Made by a program: the position numbers and the translations under genes. Under the pieces are notes generated by a model. The model was not told the DNA's origin. It worked only from the letters and a program-made list of their open reading frames with translations, and did no database searches. Source: Skeletonema tropicum (lineage: Eukaryota > Bacillariophyta > Thalassiosirophyceae > Thalassiosirales > Thalassiosiraceae). From it: a stretch of DNA of 64,000 nucleotides. The stretch spans positions 2,480,001 through 2,544,000 of the forward strand of contig CM074129.1 of assembly GCA_037178625.1 (NCBI GenBank), given 5' to 3'. Of the stretch, positions 44,560 through 55,543 are shown piece after piece; positions within the stretch are counted from its first letter, which is position 1, and each line of letters opens with the position of its first letter.

Positions 44560-45657
44560 TTATTTCTTGGCCTTCTTCTCCATAAACTCCACATACTCAT
44601 CAATCAAAACAGGCCAAGCACTCTCACTCTCATCATACCCCATCAAACTCCCCTCATCGGGAAACTCTTGACTAAAATCCAAAAAGCTCCTCCATTGATC
44701 TAATGTGATTTTACTGTAACTTTCATCTTTGGTAGTTTCGAGGAATTCACAGAATGTATCGAGACGGTAGGATGTGATGCGATCGTTGTTGAGGCACATT
44801 TTGAGGAGGCGACGACTAGGTCCTTTTCGAGAGTTTTGTGTGTTCCCTGGCGGTTGAACTGGAAGCAGAACTGATGATTGATTGAGGAAGTAAAGTTGGG
44901 GTTTAGTTCATCATGAGATTGTGAAGGTTAAAAATGCATTATTGGCTGACTATCGATACGATGATGTGCCCCTGATTCTACATCATACACTAACCATGTA
45001 ATCACACAATGATACATATTTTCACACACATGCCACACAAGCAAGACTCTCTTACCTTGTAAAATTCCTTAAACTCATCCTGCTCCATAAACCCCGTATC
45101 CAACGCTGGCAAAAAACTAGTAAACTTGTCAATACTATCCAACCTAAGCTTATTACACCCCGTCATCCATTCTTCCTTGTTTATTTCTGCCGGTTTTTTG
45201 TTCGCGCCGAGTTTGTAGAGGAGGACAAGGACACGGACGTCTTCGAGGGGGTCTAGGTTGAGTTGTTCGCATAGTTTGCAGATCCCTGATGATATGAGTG
45301 GATGATGATAATGATTATTAGAGATGGTTTCACAACAGACGCACAGTAGACATCATTCACGAACAAGAATAATAATATAATATGACAATACTCACCCTCC
45401 ATCCCAGCAACATTGGGGTCATCCTCCTCACAAATCTCCTCAAATAATTTACTCGCACCATCCTCATTGATGTACGGATAGGCTCCACTTCCCTGATGTG
45501 CTCCTCCACCGCTAATACCACCACCGCCCCGCCGAGACGACGAGGATTGTTTATTGGAGGATCGACGAGAGGAGGATGGAGATGATGAACTATTACTACT
45601 GCTGTTGCTTCCCCACATGCTGCTACTGCTGTCTGCCTTGCGCTTCTTTCCGGGCAT
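44560..45657 (-). CDS. DCN1-like cullin neddylation protein, with an apparent 1-nt frameshift
   Basis: Exons are 45657-45396, 45285-45056 and 44870-44560. An N-terminal Lys/Ser-rich region (MPGKKRKADSSSS) precedes the PONY domain: ICKLCEQLNLDPLEDVRVLVL, INKEEWMTGCNKL, FCFQFNRQGTHKTLEKDLVVA, then MCLNNDRITSYRLDTFCEFLE, ITLDQWRSFLDFS and AWPVLIDEYVEFM. The last two blocks are in a different frame from FNRQGTHKTLEKDLVVA. One missing C near 44809 (gcgacg/gaggagg) would restore a continuous frame of about 267 aa. DCN1 proteins promote NEDD8 transfer to cullins. The gene is divergent from ATG13. Confidence 0.8.
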
Positions 45658-46334
45658 TACCAATTTGGACAAAGACGATACCTTGTGCTCTGTTTTTTGG
45701 TTGGTTGTGCGGTGGTGGTGTGGTGATGATGGGTGCACGGTTGCTTCGGTCTTACTATTGTTGGACGAGAGTTGTTATTGATAGCGGAGCCGCCGATCCC
45801 AAAAAAATATCATTGTTGGGAGAAATCTTCTTCCTTGGCTGTTCTAAAAATGGACAATGGAAAGTTGTAGTCACTAAAATGACTAAGGGCTGGCTTGCTC
45901 GCCGCGCTCTCGCTTCAAATTCAAAACACACACGTGAAGCGAAGAACAAATAGCCGATGGCAGATAATGCCAATGGCTTTGTTATTGGGTATTGGCGCAG
46001 GCACTAATGATAGCGGCACCTTCCACATTCTCTCATTGAGCCTCCTGATGATGGTAATTTCATGAGCCAAGAAAGATCGATCATTCCACCGCGCCGTTGA
46101 TACACAAGAATATCTCGTGTACTTGAACATTATATCAAAGCAATTATTATTCCTTCGTTCGTCACCAAATTCGGCCAACATTTCCTTCAACAAAGATCGC
46201 CTCCACGCTACGGTGACCTTGACACAAAAACACACACGTGCAACCCTTTTTTATTCAACAAGGGAACGGCGTCTTTTTGGGGCTGCTTGAAAGCAGGCAT
46301 CGGGGATATAATACATACAGAAAAATCAAATCAT
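45658..46334. promoter_or_regulatory. Bidirectional promoter region between DCN1-like and ATG13 genes
   Basis: About 680 bp separate the two divergent start codons. I see no convincing gene in it, so it must contain both promoters. No specific element can be named from sequence alone. Confidence 0.45.
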
Positions 46335-49300
46335 ATGAATCACCCACTGCAACAACAGGAGGACGAGTCGTTGTTCGCCTCGCCATTCTCACCAATGGAA
46401 CAACAGCTAATGAATAACAATAACGCATCGTATGCACGAGGAAGTGCAGATGACATGGCGCAACCAAATGATACGGAAGGACAGCATAATATGCAGCAGC
46501 TACGTGAACATATGACTTCACTTCAAATCATGTCGCAGCAGCCACAACACCAACAACACAATCGTATCTTACAGCAAGGCAACAACACCATGCCATATCC
46601 AATCCACAACAATACCACCACCAAAATAATGGAGGGTACCGTCCACAACAACAACACTACCACAGCAGCAGCAGCAGCAGCAGCAACGCCACAAATCATT
46701 GGACCCCGTGGCAAATGCGATCAAGTCATTTACGAAGCCATGACCAAGGCATGTGAAATTGTCGTACGTGGACGGTGTACTCAACTCGATTTGAATGAAC
46801 GGAGAATCATGTTTCAGCAACAACAACAACAGCAGCAGCAGCAGATGCAGCAGGGTGGAGTTACTGCGAGAGGTTACAGTGACGGAGGAATGATTCCATC
46901 CTTCACGGCAAATAATACTAGCAGCAGTAGCAGTAGTAGTAGCCGATTCAACATTCAAGTGGATGAGGTACCATCGGTCCGATCCATATTGCAAACTTGG
47001 AAACGAGCATTGAATATTCCATTACGATTGGATATATTTTACGAATATGATGGTGGTGGTGGTGGGGTACAACGTGAGCTGTTGGAACGATGGTGTATCG
47101 ATTACAAGAATGTTAATGTGTCTTCTTCTTCTTTGGCGGCGTCGTCTTCTTCTCCTTCCAAGGTCATGACTGGTGCAACCAAGTCATCTTCGTCGTCGTC
47201 ATTGATGAACAACAATATCAATAGTAGTGTGTCACAATTGCGACTTGTCTGTAAGAGGATCGTGGTATTATTGCGAAACCTTCACTGCATGACACGAATG
47301 CTGCCAGCGTATCGATTGCAATCTCTTATTGACAATTATGGTGGTGGTGGAGAGGGAATACTTGGAATGATTCATGGTAACAACAATACTGTTGGTAATA
47401 GTGGTGGAATGGGCATCATTGGGTATTCCATTTATGCATCGGACTATGAACCAAATGGACCAACACTGCCATCTCCATCATTTACGCAGCAATCGTTTCC
47501 ATCGGTCAAGACACCATTTGGAAATCTTGGTGTTAGTGTCATGTATGATGCGACGTTGAATCCTTATCAAATGGTGGAGGGTTTGGTGGATAGGCTGCGG
47601 AGTGAGGAGGATGTTTGGGCTCAACAACAACAACAACAACAACAACAGGAGTATCAACAACAACAACAGTGGCAGGAGGGTGTGGGAGAGGGACAGCAGC
47701 AATTTGTTCCAACTGATTTTAATGATGATACAGCCTTGAGAGGTAGCACTCCAATACCTGTCCCTCAAGAGACAATACCGACACCTGGCCAAAGCCAAGT
47801 ACATAATAATAGCGCAGCGTCACAATCGCAGCAGCAGGGAGGAATTATTGGGGATGGCAAACGGGAATTTGGATCATGTCCACCAACTCTTTTAAGGGGA
47901 AGGAGCCGATCTTCCTCACTTAGTGGTGTTAGTGCCACGGGGGGACGGACTCGTGCAGTGTCTGATTTGATCATTACGGATTATCATTCCTCACCGGCGA
48001 TACGACCCAAGGCATCTCCCGCTGTTGGTAGCGTGGGTAGTAGTGGTGGGAATGAAAAACGGATAATGAGTGGTCTTTCTTTGGCAATGATGGCAGATGA
48101 GAATTCACAACAACAACAACAGCAGCAGCAGCAGCAACCGCACTCCGTCACTACTGGCGGGATGCCACTTACCCCGGATGAGTATTCAGAGCACGACGAT
48201 TCTGCTATGCAACACACCTGGGGATCATTGGCTACGAGGGCGGCCTTTCACAACCCTCCTCCGACGTATGAATCTCCAGGTATCACAGATGACAATGATC
48301 CTGCTGGGGGGGCAACAAACAACATCTTTCAATATCACGGCGGGTATGGCTATGGTTACAATGGATCACAGGTACAGCTAAACTCCGAAGAGCCATCAAC
48401 TCCATTTCCTCCAGTCGGTAGTGCTGGTTCACGAGCCACCAGTGATGGTTTGAGTATAAGCCCTAGTCCACTGATGAGTACGCCGCCGCCTCACTATTTG
48501 TCGTATATGAAACGGAGACAATCCGGTGCAGGAACTGCAACTCCATCTAATAGCCTGAAGGAAAATTTGGGAGACACTCAAAACAGCGACCAAGGAGATA
48601 ACGACGGAGATGCGGAAGAAGCGCCCCCGTTTACAAATCCTACCACGCTTCAAGCATTGCCTGCTTCCGGTACATTGAGTGCTGTGCCAACATCGCCGTC
48701 AACGCATGCTAGTAGACAGCTTGAACAGGCAAGCGGTAGTGTCGGCAGCAGCCCACATCATCCAGAGTTTCGCAATGATAGCCAGAGACGACAATCTTCT
48801 TCGTCGGTATTGCTACCTCCAGTGACTTCGTTGGATTTATTGCAAAAAAGTCCGTTTACGGCAAAGCCAGGTAACGACGGTACCGGCAAAGATGCAGATA
48901 GCCTCGCAATGCCATTTACGCTTGGATCATATCGCGATGAAATGTTCATGTCTTCCATACCGAAGCTTGTGGCGGCAGGATCAAAGTCTAGAACGAGCAG
49001 TTTAGCAGGATCAAATTCGGGGACTAATCCATTCATGGCCTCATTTGGACAATCGTCTGCAGGAGGATATTATTCTACCGGTCCGTTTGCAAGTCGGCGT
49101 GAAATTCATGGCTGTTCTCAATCAGATGCAGCGGATGAAGGGGAAGAAATGCCCTTTGCTTTGGCACTTGACGAAGACAGTCCATTCGCAAAAAGCAGTA
49201 GCAGATCATTATTAGGCAGTACAAGAGGTGATCATAGTGGCTTGGCATCATCGTCACTTGCGGTGTCGTCGTTGCATCAACGCTGTGACCAAGGTAAACC

Positions 49301-49466
49301 TCGATTGAAGATGTTTTCGAGATCAAGGACGCAGAGCAGTGGTATCAGCGAAGTTAAGTCTGACCAAGATTCCACAGCTGCAGATTACTCTTCCATCAAA
49401 GATCAGCTCTCAGAGTTTCGGACTTGGCATAGCTCATCATTGATGGTCGATAGCGCCAGTAAGTAG
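46335..49466 (+). CDS. ATG13: ATG13-like autophagy initiation protein with polyQ tracts
   Basis: The first ATG in the long frame is 46335 (MNHPLQQQED); the codons before it lack an ATG. About 1043 aa. Residues about 122-430 carry an ATG13 HORMA-like domain: ELLERWCIDY, SQLRLVCKRIVVLLRNLHCMTRM followed by LPAYRL, IGYSIYASDY, then KTPFGNLGVSVMYD. The domain is interrupted by Ser, Gly and Asn runs. The rest is disordered, with several polyQ tracts, Ser/Pro stretches and two MPFA-type motifs (AMPFTL, EMPFALALDEDSPFA) like those in plant ATG13 tails. ATG13 bridges ATG1 kinase and other initiation factors. It converges with the carrier gene with about 50 bp between stops. Confidence 0.85.
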   Translation: MNHPLQQQEDESLFASPFSPMEQQLMNNNNASYARGSADDMAQPNDTEGQHNMQQLREHMTSLQIMSQQPQHQQHNRILQQGNNTMPYPIHNNTTTKIMEGTVHNNNTTTAAAAAAATPQIIGPRGKCDQVIYEAMTKACEIVVRGRCTQLDLNERRIMFQQQQQQQQQQMQQGGVTARGYSDGGMIPSFTANNTSSSSSSSSRFNIQVDEVPSVRSILQTWKRALNIPLRLDIFYEYDGGGGGVQRELLERWCIDYKNVNVSSSSLAASSSSPSKVMTGATKSSSSSSLMNNNINSSVSQLRLVCKRIVVLLRNLHCMTRMLPAYRLQSLIDNYGGGGEGILGMIHGNNNTVGNSGGMGIIGYSIYASDYEPNGPTLPSPSFTQQSFPSVKTPFGNLGVSVMYDATLNPYQMVEGLVDRLRSEEDVWAQQQQQQQQQEYQQQQQWQEGVGEGQQQFVPTDFNDDTALRGSTPIPVPQETIPTPGQSQVHNNSAASQSQQQGGIIGDGKREFGSCPPTLLRGRSRSSSLSGVSATGGRTRAVSDLIITDYHSSPAIRPKASPAVGSVGSSGGNEKRIMSGLSLAMMADENSQQQQQQQQQQPHSVTTGGMPLTPDEYSEHDDSAMQHTWGSLATRAAFHNPPPTYESPGITDDNDPAGGATNNIFQYHGGYGYGYNGSQVQLNSEEPSTPFPPVGSAGSRATSDGLSISPSPLMSTPPPHYLSYMKRRQSGAGTATPSNSLKENLGDTQNSDQGDNDGDAEEAPPFTNPTTLQALPASGTLSAVPTSPSTHASRQLEQASGSVGSSPHHPEFRNDSQRRQSSSSVLLPPVTSLDLLQKSPFTAKPGNDGTGKDADSLAMPFTLGSYRDEMFMSSIPKLVAAGSKSRTSSLAGSNSGTNPFMASFGQSSAGGYYSTGPFASRREIHGCSQSDAADEGEEMPFALALDEDSPFAKSSSRSLLGSTRGDHSGLASSSLAVSSLHQRCDQGKPRLKMFSRSRTQSSGISEVKSDQDSTAADYSSIKDQLSEFRTWHSSSLMVDSASK

Positions 49467-49515
49467 GTAGTATTGATGTTTTCGTGGTAATGATGTACAT
49501 AATGATTATAAGTAG

Positions 49516-50817
49516 TTACCTGGATTCTGTTCCTGAATTGTCATGTGAATCTGTTTCATTTGTTTCATTCTCGATGACTTCTTCTGAGGAGGAGTATCGA
49601 CCATCTTCCTGTTCAACCTGCTTTGTTTGTTGCCATCGTTGAGCCAAGCCTCTCCATATAACAGTGAAAAGAATGGACTGCAATGCATTGCCCATGATTC
49701 TTGTTCGTAGGCCTCTTCCAAATAAGCCTCTCAATCCATCTGCTGCCAATATCACACTAATTGTTTCTGCATACGTGATCCCGACATTCGTCGCGCTTAA
49801 TGCTTGCTTTGTTGTCTTTATCACTCTCATGAAGTTTGCGACGGTATCACTGACAATTGACGACAAGAATCCAACAAAGGCATTTCGTCCAGTTGTCCAC
49901 GGTATTAGTATCTGTATTGTCTCACTTCTGGAAAGCTTATTGTATGTGTAAAACCAAGGCCAGTGACTTATAAATGATGATGCCGCATTTGCAAATGACC
50001 CTGCATAAAGTAAATGAATTTTTCCCTTTTTTTAAAGAGGTTTGAATGTAGTTGAAGTGAGGTGAAGTATCGAGAATTGCGATGTGGCTGCTGATTTGCT
50101 AATGCATCATCTACTTACCTTTTTGACTTGAGAAATTAGCTTAACAAATCCTTTCTCGCCCTCAATCTGCATCACAGTTTTTGACGTGTCAATTGGCATT
50201 AGTAGCATACGAAACAATCCAACCACTAATGCTGCCACAACAACTTCTCTACCAGGACCCCAATGCTTTGTCCACTCAAGATTTTGTATTAAATTATGCA
50301 CACCATCATTAGCAGCAGTGCTCACAAACCGAGATAATGGAGCTTGGACCAAGGCAAACCCCAGTCCACTGTAAAGACGAGGTATTCCTCCACTGCCATA
50401 CAAATGCGATAGTGCTTGATAAAAGGTTGAACCGTAGCGGTATTGGTAGTTGATGACAGTCCTTAACCACATTAAACACAACACTTGCGCAGCTCCTGCG
50501 ATGGCGCCTGGCACTCCACCTCCTATTGCTTTCTTTAATGCATTTCGAAATATTTCTTTTCCCGATTTTGTAGCTGCAGATGAAGTTGGTGCTTCATCTG
50601 AATGTACACTAGCTGGTGAACTGCTACCAGTGGTTATTGTTGGTATCAATAATTTTGTATTACTTCTGCGAAGAGATGCGTTGTGGGCTTTAAACTCTTC
50701 CAACAACTGATCTGTAGTATTTGAAGTAACATTAGTGTGCGCGACATTGGTAGAGCAGCACGTTTTACCGGCACAGGCAAGCAGCAACACCGCTATCAAG
50801 AGCGTCCTTTTCATCAT
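49516..50817 (-). CDS. Mitochondrial-carrier-family-like protein with N-terminal signal peptide
   Basis: Exons are 50817-50119 and 50025-49516 (402 aa). The donor is GTAAGT. I chose the acceptor at aaaaaaag/GGAAAAATTC because it restores VKKGKIHLLYAGSFANAASSF, while the later TATGCAG acceptor breaks frame. The protein begins with a strong secretory-type signal (MKRTLLIAVLLLACAG). Carrier-like repeats follow: GGVPGAIAGAAQVLCL, a MPIDTSKTVMQ motif corresponding to PxDxxK, and GLRGLFGRGLRTRIMGNALQ. Classic mitochondrial carriers lack a signal peptide, so this member may sit in the plastid/ER system. Substrate unknown. Confidence 0.75.
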
Positions 50818-51982
50818 CGCTATGATGAGTTTGAGCTCTCTAGAGATGATAGAGGATAGAATCTGATAGAATAGTGAGGTACAGAGGGTACATAGGTGCG
50901 GTCAGAGAATAAAATGGATCATGATGGCATTGGACTTTAGCCATCTCCATTTTCGCTTAAATCAGAACCAATGAGGTGATCTATGTGTGTAGGAATAGTA
51001 TGTATACCAATCCGGCACTTGAAAAAGACGCAAAATGTGTTTTTGGGTTTTGGCCATACATATATAGGAGTATACCATGAAAAAGAAGTTGCCCACAATA
51101 TGCTCCACAATGGCAAAAGTAGTATTGGCACTTGGCACCATCGACATCCTCCATTACATCTACATGTATTAGTTGGGTATGGTAGTCCAATGGTAGCTTA
51201 GAACACAAGGAATCCAACGCCGAGCCTACCCACCTAAGTTATTAAAGATTGGAGGCGCAACTCAAAATGCCGCTATAGTAGCGCAGGCTACCATCATCGG
51301 CAGCAAATGGGAACAGGCAACTGCTCGCTAGAGAGCCAATAAGGCAGCAGTGACGCCTAAACCTCAGCCTGCATCAACCGGTGGGAGGCCTAATAGTAAT
51401 CCGGAGCGTATTGTAGATGTCTTACACCACGTATGGCTACGCACATATTATTATCGGTGGTATACACACAGATGATCACAATTCTTATTCTTAAACGACA
51501 CCTGAATAGTCTTTACCACAATTAATCTCGTACGTGCAATTAACAGCGCGATTCCAAGAGATCTTTTGGTGGGCAAGATAGTTTGAATAATTATATCGGA
51601 GGTAACAAAGCCGGAGTCTACGCAAATCAAAACGAAACAGCAAAAACCAAATCATCCAAGAAACGTCAAAAAACATGGTGTTACCTCATGACACAGAAGA
51701 AATTATGTCCATGCATTCAGAATCTAGAAACTTTCAATGAGCAGTATTACACGATAAGTGTAAACCGACAACGGTTGAGACTACCACATCATTAAGAGAG
51801 CTCGGTCGGAGCAGCTAGTCCTCACGGATACCCGGATACTCGACTGAATGACAACAATGGTACATACACAACAGCAGCAGCAAGAGTAGCAGCAGCAACG
51901 ACGACGACGTTCCAAACTGTTGGCTTAACAAAACTTCTTTCGAATCGTTTTGTAATGTGAAGTTGTCAATATAAATCCGATT
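50818..51982. other. Intergenic stretch, no supported gene
   Basis: No ORF of interest and no tRNA fold that I could complete. It includes a cagcagcagcaagagtagcagcagc stretch near 51870. Confidence 0.4.
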
Positions 51983-52300
51983 CTATTTTGCTAATATTAT
52001 TTGGTAGATGCATGATGCAGCTTCGTCGTCGATTGGTTCCATGTCCACACTTCGAGTGTGCATCTGCTCAAGTAGCTCCCCGCCCAGGAGATCAGACATC
52101 ATTTCCACGAGCGATAGGCGAATCTGCTCTGATTGCTCCATTGATGACAAGGAGCTCCCGTGAAAGCCTTGATGGTCGGTACTATTACTATCGTGGCGAC
52201 TCGTTCTTTTTACAAAGAGATGAGAGCATCGTTGAAGCAATGAATGAAGAATGTCGACATGGTCATGGTCCTTCTTGGGGTTTGCTTCAACGCAGCCTTT
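51983..52300 (-). CDS. Possible terminal exon of unknown gene
   Basis: A frame of about 100 codons is open from after a TAA near 52330 to the stop at 51983. A plausible acceptor (tcacaacag) lies near its start. It encodes a helical, Met/Leu/Glu-rich C-terminus (EQIRLSLVEMMSDLLGGEL) with no recognisable domain. It could be the 3' exon of the gene at 52538-54829 or an independent remnant. Confidence 0.25.
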   Translation of the reverse strand, partial: KGCVEANPKKDHDHVDILHSLLQRCSHLFVKRTSRHDSNSTDHQGFHGSSLSSMEQSEQIRLSLVEMMSDLLGGELLEQMHTRSVDMEPIDDEAASCIYQIILAK

Positions 52301-52537
52301 CTGCTCGATTCGCGACGAACCTCTGTTGTGATGAATGCTAACTTATGATTGATAATATTCATTGCAATGTCGAAAGAACTGACTCATCGAAGAGCTGAAG
52401 AAGTACTCGCGCGCAGGCTGCTGAATCTTTCGACGAGATGCCAACCAGCTCGGAGCTTGCAGTTGTGAGCGTCGTCATTCTTCGTCATTGAGGAGAAGAA
52501 GAGATTTGTGCAATGAAATAAATCAACTAAAATATTA

Positions 52538-54829
52538 CTAGCTATGTTCATGTAATCTAACCACTGTCCTAGCTGCAATCGTCGCATTCTCAGTACAGCA
52601 CCCACAGCATACGATATCATTGCATACAGAACAGACTCTAAAAAAGCCTTGGCCGCAACTGTTACAGGAGAACATGGCAACATGAATTAGATCATTGCTT
52701 GCTAACCCCAACCTTTCAGGTGTTGCTTCTGAAAGAATCGATTCACCACACAAAGTAAATCGCAGATCACTGGCGTCCACTCCCTTGAGCGATGCATACG
52801 CAAGGAAGATCCTACTCATTTTGGTCGTCCATTGAACTCTGAATTGAACTACTTCCCCCGTCTGGCTCATGACGCCGACATTAATAGGACCGTCAGATTG
52901 AATGGATTGGAGAGTCTGCTCTTGTTTCGCAATGATCGATCTCAATCTCTTCAATTCATAATTTTGTGAATCGATCTGTACCTGCTTTGTGTTGCATTCA
53001 TCCAACAACTCATCAAACACATCACTCCTACACCAACGACAAGCATTGGTACCGTCTCGGCAGCTTTTCAATCGGCAGCTGGAACATCTAGGCGGACAAT
53101 CGAGTCCATACCCCTCTGCTTCACACCATGTAACTTTGTCAAGATTATTATCCCTCTTGCAGCGAGGACAGTGTACGATCTTGCAATCGTCGCATTCTTC
53201 CGTGTCACAGCACCCACAGCATACGATACCATTGCATTCAGAACAGACTCTAAAAAAGTTATCTTGGCCGCAACTGTTACAGGAGAACATAGCAACATGA
53301 ATTAGGTCGTTGCTTGCTAACCTCAAGCTTTCAGGTGTTGCATCTGGTAGAATCGATTCGCCACGCAAAGTAAATCGGAGATCACTGTCATCCACTCCCT
53401 TGAGCGATGCATACGCAAGGAAGAGCCTTCTCATTTTGGTCGTCCATTTAACTCTGAATTGAACTACTTCTCCCGTCTGGCTCATGACGCCGACATTAAT
53501 AGGACCGTCAGATTTTATAGCCTGCTGGGCTTGAACTTGATTGGCTAAGAGAGGCTGCTCTTGCTCCGCAATGATAGAGCGCAATCTCTTCATTTCATCA
53601 TTTTGGGAATCGATCTGTACCTGCTTTGTGTTACACTCATTCAACAACTCACCAAACATCTCACTTCTACACTCAGAACAAGCATTGGTACCGTCTCGGC
53701 AGCTTTTCGATCGGCAGCTGGAACATATATTCGGACCATCGCACCATTCACACCATGTAACTTTGTCAACATCATTATCTCTTTCGCAGCGAGGGCAGTA
53801 TGCGATCTTGCATTCTTCGCATTCAAACGTGTTGCAGCAATCAAGGCATACGATATCGTTGCATTCAGAACAAACTCCGAAAGGGTAATCGCCGCAACTA
53901 TAGCAATAGTCAACCTGACCCCACCAATCTAACCAATCCGAAGGATGAAAGGCTTTCAGATACGAGCGGAGCCCTTCCTCATCGTCGTCGAAGTATACAC
54001 AACAAGAAAACTTGTTCACAATGGCACCGTGCTCATTGACAAATTGCTTCATTCTTTCACTTCGAAACACATTTTCGTCATACAAATTCAAAGACGCAAG
54101 AGCATCGGAATCAGGTTTCCATTTCTGGGGATATTGTAAACGAACCAATGAATGCTCCTTTTCCTCAAGAATGCTGTCAACAATACCACAAACTGGTTCC
54201 TCAGACAGCTTGGCATCAACACACAGAAATTCGTCCCTTCTCTCACAGGCCAGGATCCCGGCCAAATACGACTGCTCAAATTGCATCCTTAGCCCCAAGT
54301 CTAGAATTTGCAACCGAGTCGAAGAACGCAGAGGTTCCAATCCATGACCAACAACATTGGTGCAGTGTGTCAGCGTCAATCGCTCGAGCTTATTTTTGGC
54401 GTCAATACAGACCAAGATAGCACCCACATCATCGTCACTCAGACGCATTGCTAGCGATTCACGGAGGTCGATAAAGTCCAACACACTCCAATGATAGCCA
54501 GAGCAATGACACTTGCAATAGTACTCTTTAATCTGATCCGATAAGCCACGAACTTCCTCAAACAATTCTTTCAATGGTGGATCCATAGGCATATCTCCTT
54601 TGGTACGCGAGATGATTGCCTGGCTCACAGCATTCGGCTGTCCTTTCCAACCGCTCTCTCGGAACGACGCCGGAGGGGCTGTCAACGCAACAGCCAAGAG
54701 TGCCCTGGATGTCTTTGGTAGAAAATCAGCAACGATGCAGCACAGATCTGCCGATAAGTCGTTGATAGTGGCAGCCGAATTGGAGGCGGGTATAGTTTTG
54801 CGGCGCTTGTAGCTTTCAGGCGAATTCAT
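52538..54829 (-). CDS. Protein with alternating Cys-rich zinc clusters and two SUMO-like domains
   Basis: 763 aa from the ATG at 54827-54829; the frame extends further upstream only through a TTG. Residues 1-300 include an F-box-like start (INDLSADLCCIVADFLP) and LRR-like helices (LERLTLTHC, LQILDLGL). From about residue 309 a unit appears twice: a zinc-type Cys cluster (CSECNDIVC, CEECKIAYCPRC, CRDGTNACSEC), a short coiled coil (QIDSQNDEMKRLRSIIAEQEQ) and a SUMO-like fold (INVGVMSQTGEVVQFRVKWTTK...LRFTLRGESILPDATPESL). SUMO-like domains lie at about 445-515 and 648-719. No C-terminal GG is present, so they are integral, not conjugated. A third unit starts and ends after about 30 residues by frameshift. 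Role unknown; ubiquitin/SUMO signalling is inferred. Confidence 0.75.
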   Translation of the reverse strand: MNSPESYKRRKTIPASNSAATINDLSADLCCIVADFLPKTSRALLAVALTAPPASFRESGWKGQPNAVSQAIISRTKGDMPMDPPLKELFEEVRGLSDQIKEYYCKCHCSGYHWSVLDFIDLRESLAMRLSDDDVGAILVCIDAKNKLERLTLTHCTNVVGHGLEPLRSSTRLQILDLGLRMQFEQSYLAGILACERRDEFLCVDAKLSEEPVCGIVDSILEEKEHSLVRLQYPQKWKPDSDALASLNLYDENVFRSERMKQFVNEHGAIVNKFSCCVYFDDDEEGLRSYLKAFHPSDWLDWWGQVDYCYSCGDYPFGVCSECNDIVCLDCCNTFECEECKIAYCPRCERDNDVDKVTWCEWCDGPNICSSCRSKSCRDGTNACSECRSEMFGELLNECNTKQVQIDSQNDEMKRLRSIIAEQEQPLLANQVQAQQAIKSDGPINVGVMSQTGEVVQFRVKWTTKMRRLFLAYASLKGVDDSDLRFTLRGESILPDATPESLRLASNDLIHVAMFSCNSCGQDNFFRVCSECNGIVCCGCCDTEECDDCKIVHCPRCKRDNNLDKVTWCEAEGYGLDCPPRCSSCRLKSCRDGTNACRWCRSDVFDELLDECNTKQVQIDSQNYELKRLRSIIAKQEQTLQSIQSDGPINVGVMSQTGEVVQFRVQWTTKMSRIFLAYASLKGVDASDLRFTLCGESILSEATPERLGLASNDLIHVAMFSCNSCGQGFFRVCSVCNDIVCCGCCTENATIAARTVVRLHEHS

Positions 54830-54958
54830 CGTGTATTGTATATAGGAAGACAAGTCGGCAGCAATGCTACCGTAACGATTCGAAGAGATGCAAAAAATGA
54901 CGATGGTCGATTTCGTGTTGATTGACAAAATTTAAATTCGCCCTTTTGACAAAAATGC

Positions 54959-55217
54959 TTTTCCTCGTGCCTGCGGAAAAACTCCTGGCGCCTCGATTGC
55001 GTATTCACTGTGGCTGAGAGATGAGGTAAACGAGATCACTATGGAAAACGACAAATGTACAACACTAGACACTAGGGCTAGATGGTAGTATATAGGGACT
55101 CCACAAATTTGCACGCCAAATTGGTGTATGTCCTAGTACTACTTATGCTACGGGGTCTTAGTTTGGTATAACTAAAGACTCCCCGCAAGTGTCAACACAG
55201 TTGTCGTGTAAACACTC
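54959..55217. repeat. 259-bp direct repeat, copy 1
   Basis: Identical as far as I can see to 55544-55802, starting ttttcctcgtgcctgcgg and ending gtgtaaacactc. It lies just upstream of the SUMO-like gene and may contain its promoter. Confidence 0.85.
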
Positions 55218-55543
55218 ACAGGGAGGGTAGGGTGGGATCAAAGAAAATGGCGTTCCTCTGTTGACTGCGGAGGGACTTCTGGTGATGCTGTAAAGCATCC
55301 GAGAGTCATCGTCATTGAGTTTCAAATCTAAGAGGATGTGTGAACGAAGTGATGGAGAAAATATGTATTTTGGAAATCCAAGACTCCTCCCGCCATTTTC
55401 GTCTAATACCTTCTGTGATTTCTCTTTCTGAGATCACAGAAATACCCTGTCTAAGATAGCAATAGCAAGAAGTAGGTACTTGGTGCTACGCTCAGAAGTA
55501 AGTCCTGCTGCACGATGGCCTACTGCTCGAGTCTATCGGTCGA

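Noticed and set aside
46287..46334. ATG13 start at 46287
   Set aside because: The codon there is TTG. The first in-frame ATG is 46335.
51171..51240. tRNA-like sequence (ggtatggtagtccaatggtagc)
   Set aside because: I could not complete acceptor, D, anticodon and T arms, and there is no TTCRA-type T loop in the right position.
54829..54928. Upstream extension of the zinc/SUMO-like gene to 54928
   Set aside because: The extension begins with TTG, not ATG; the first ATG is at 54827-54829, where the protein becomes hydrophilic and gene-like.
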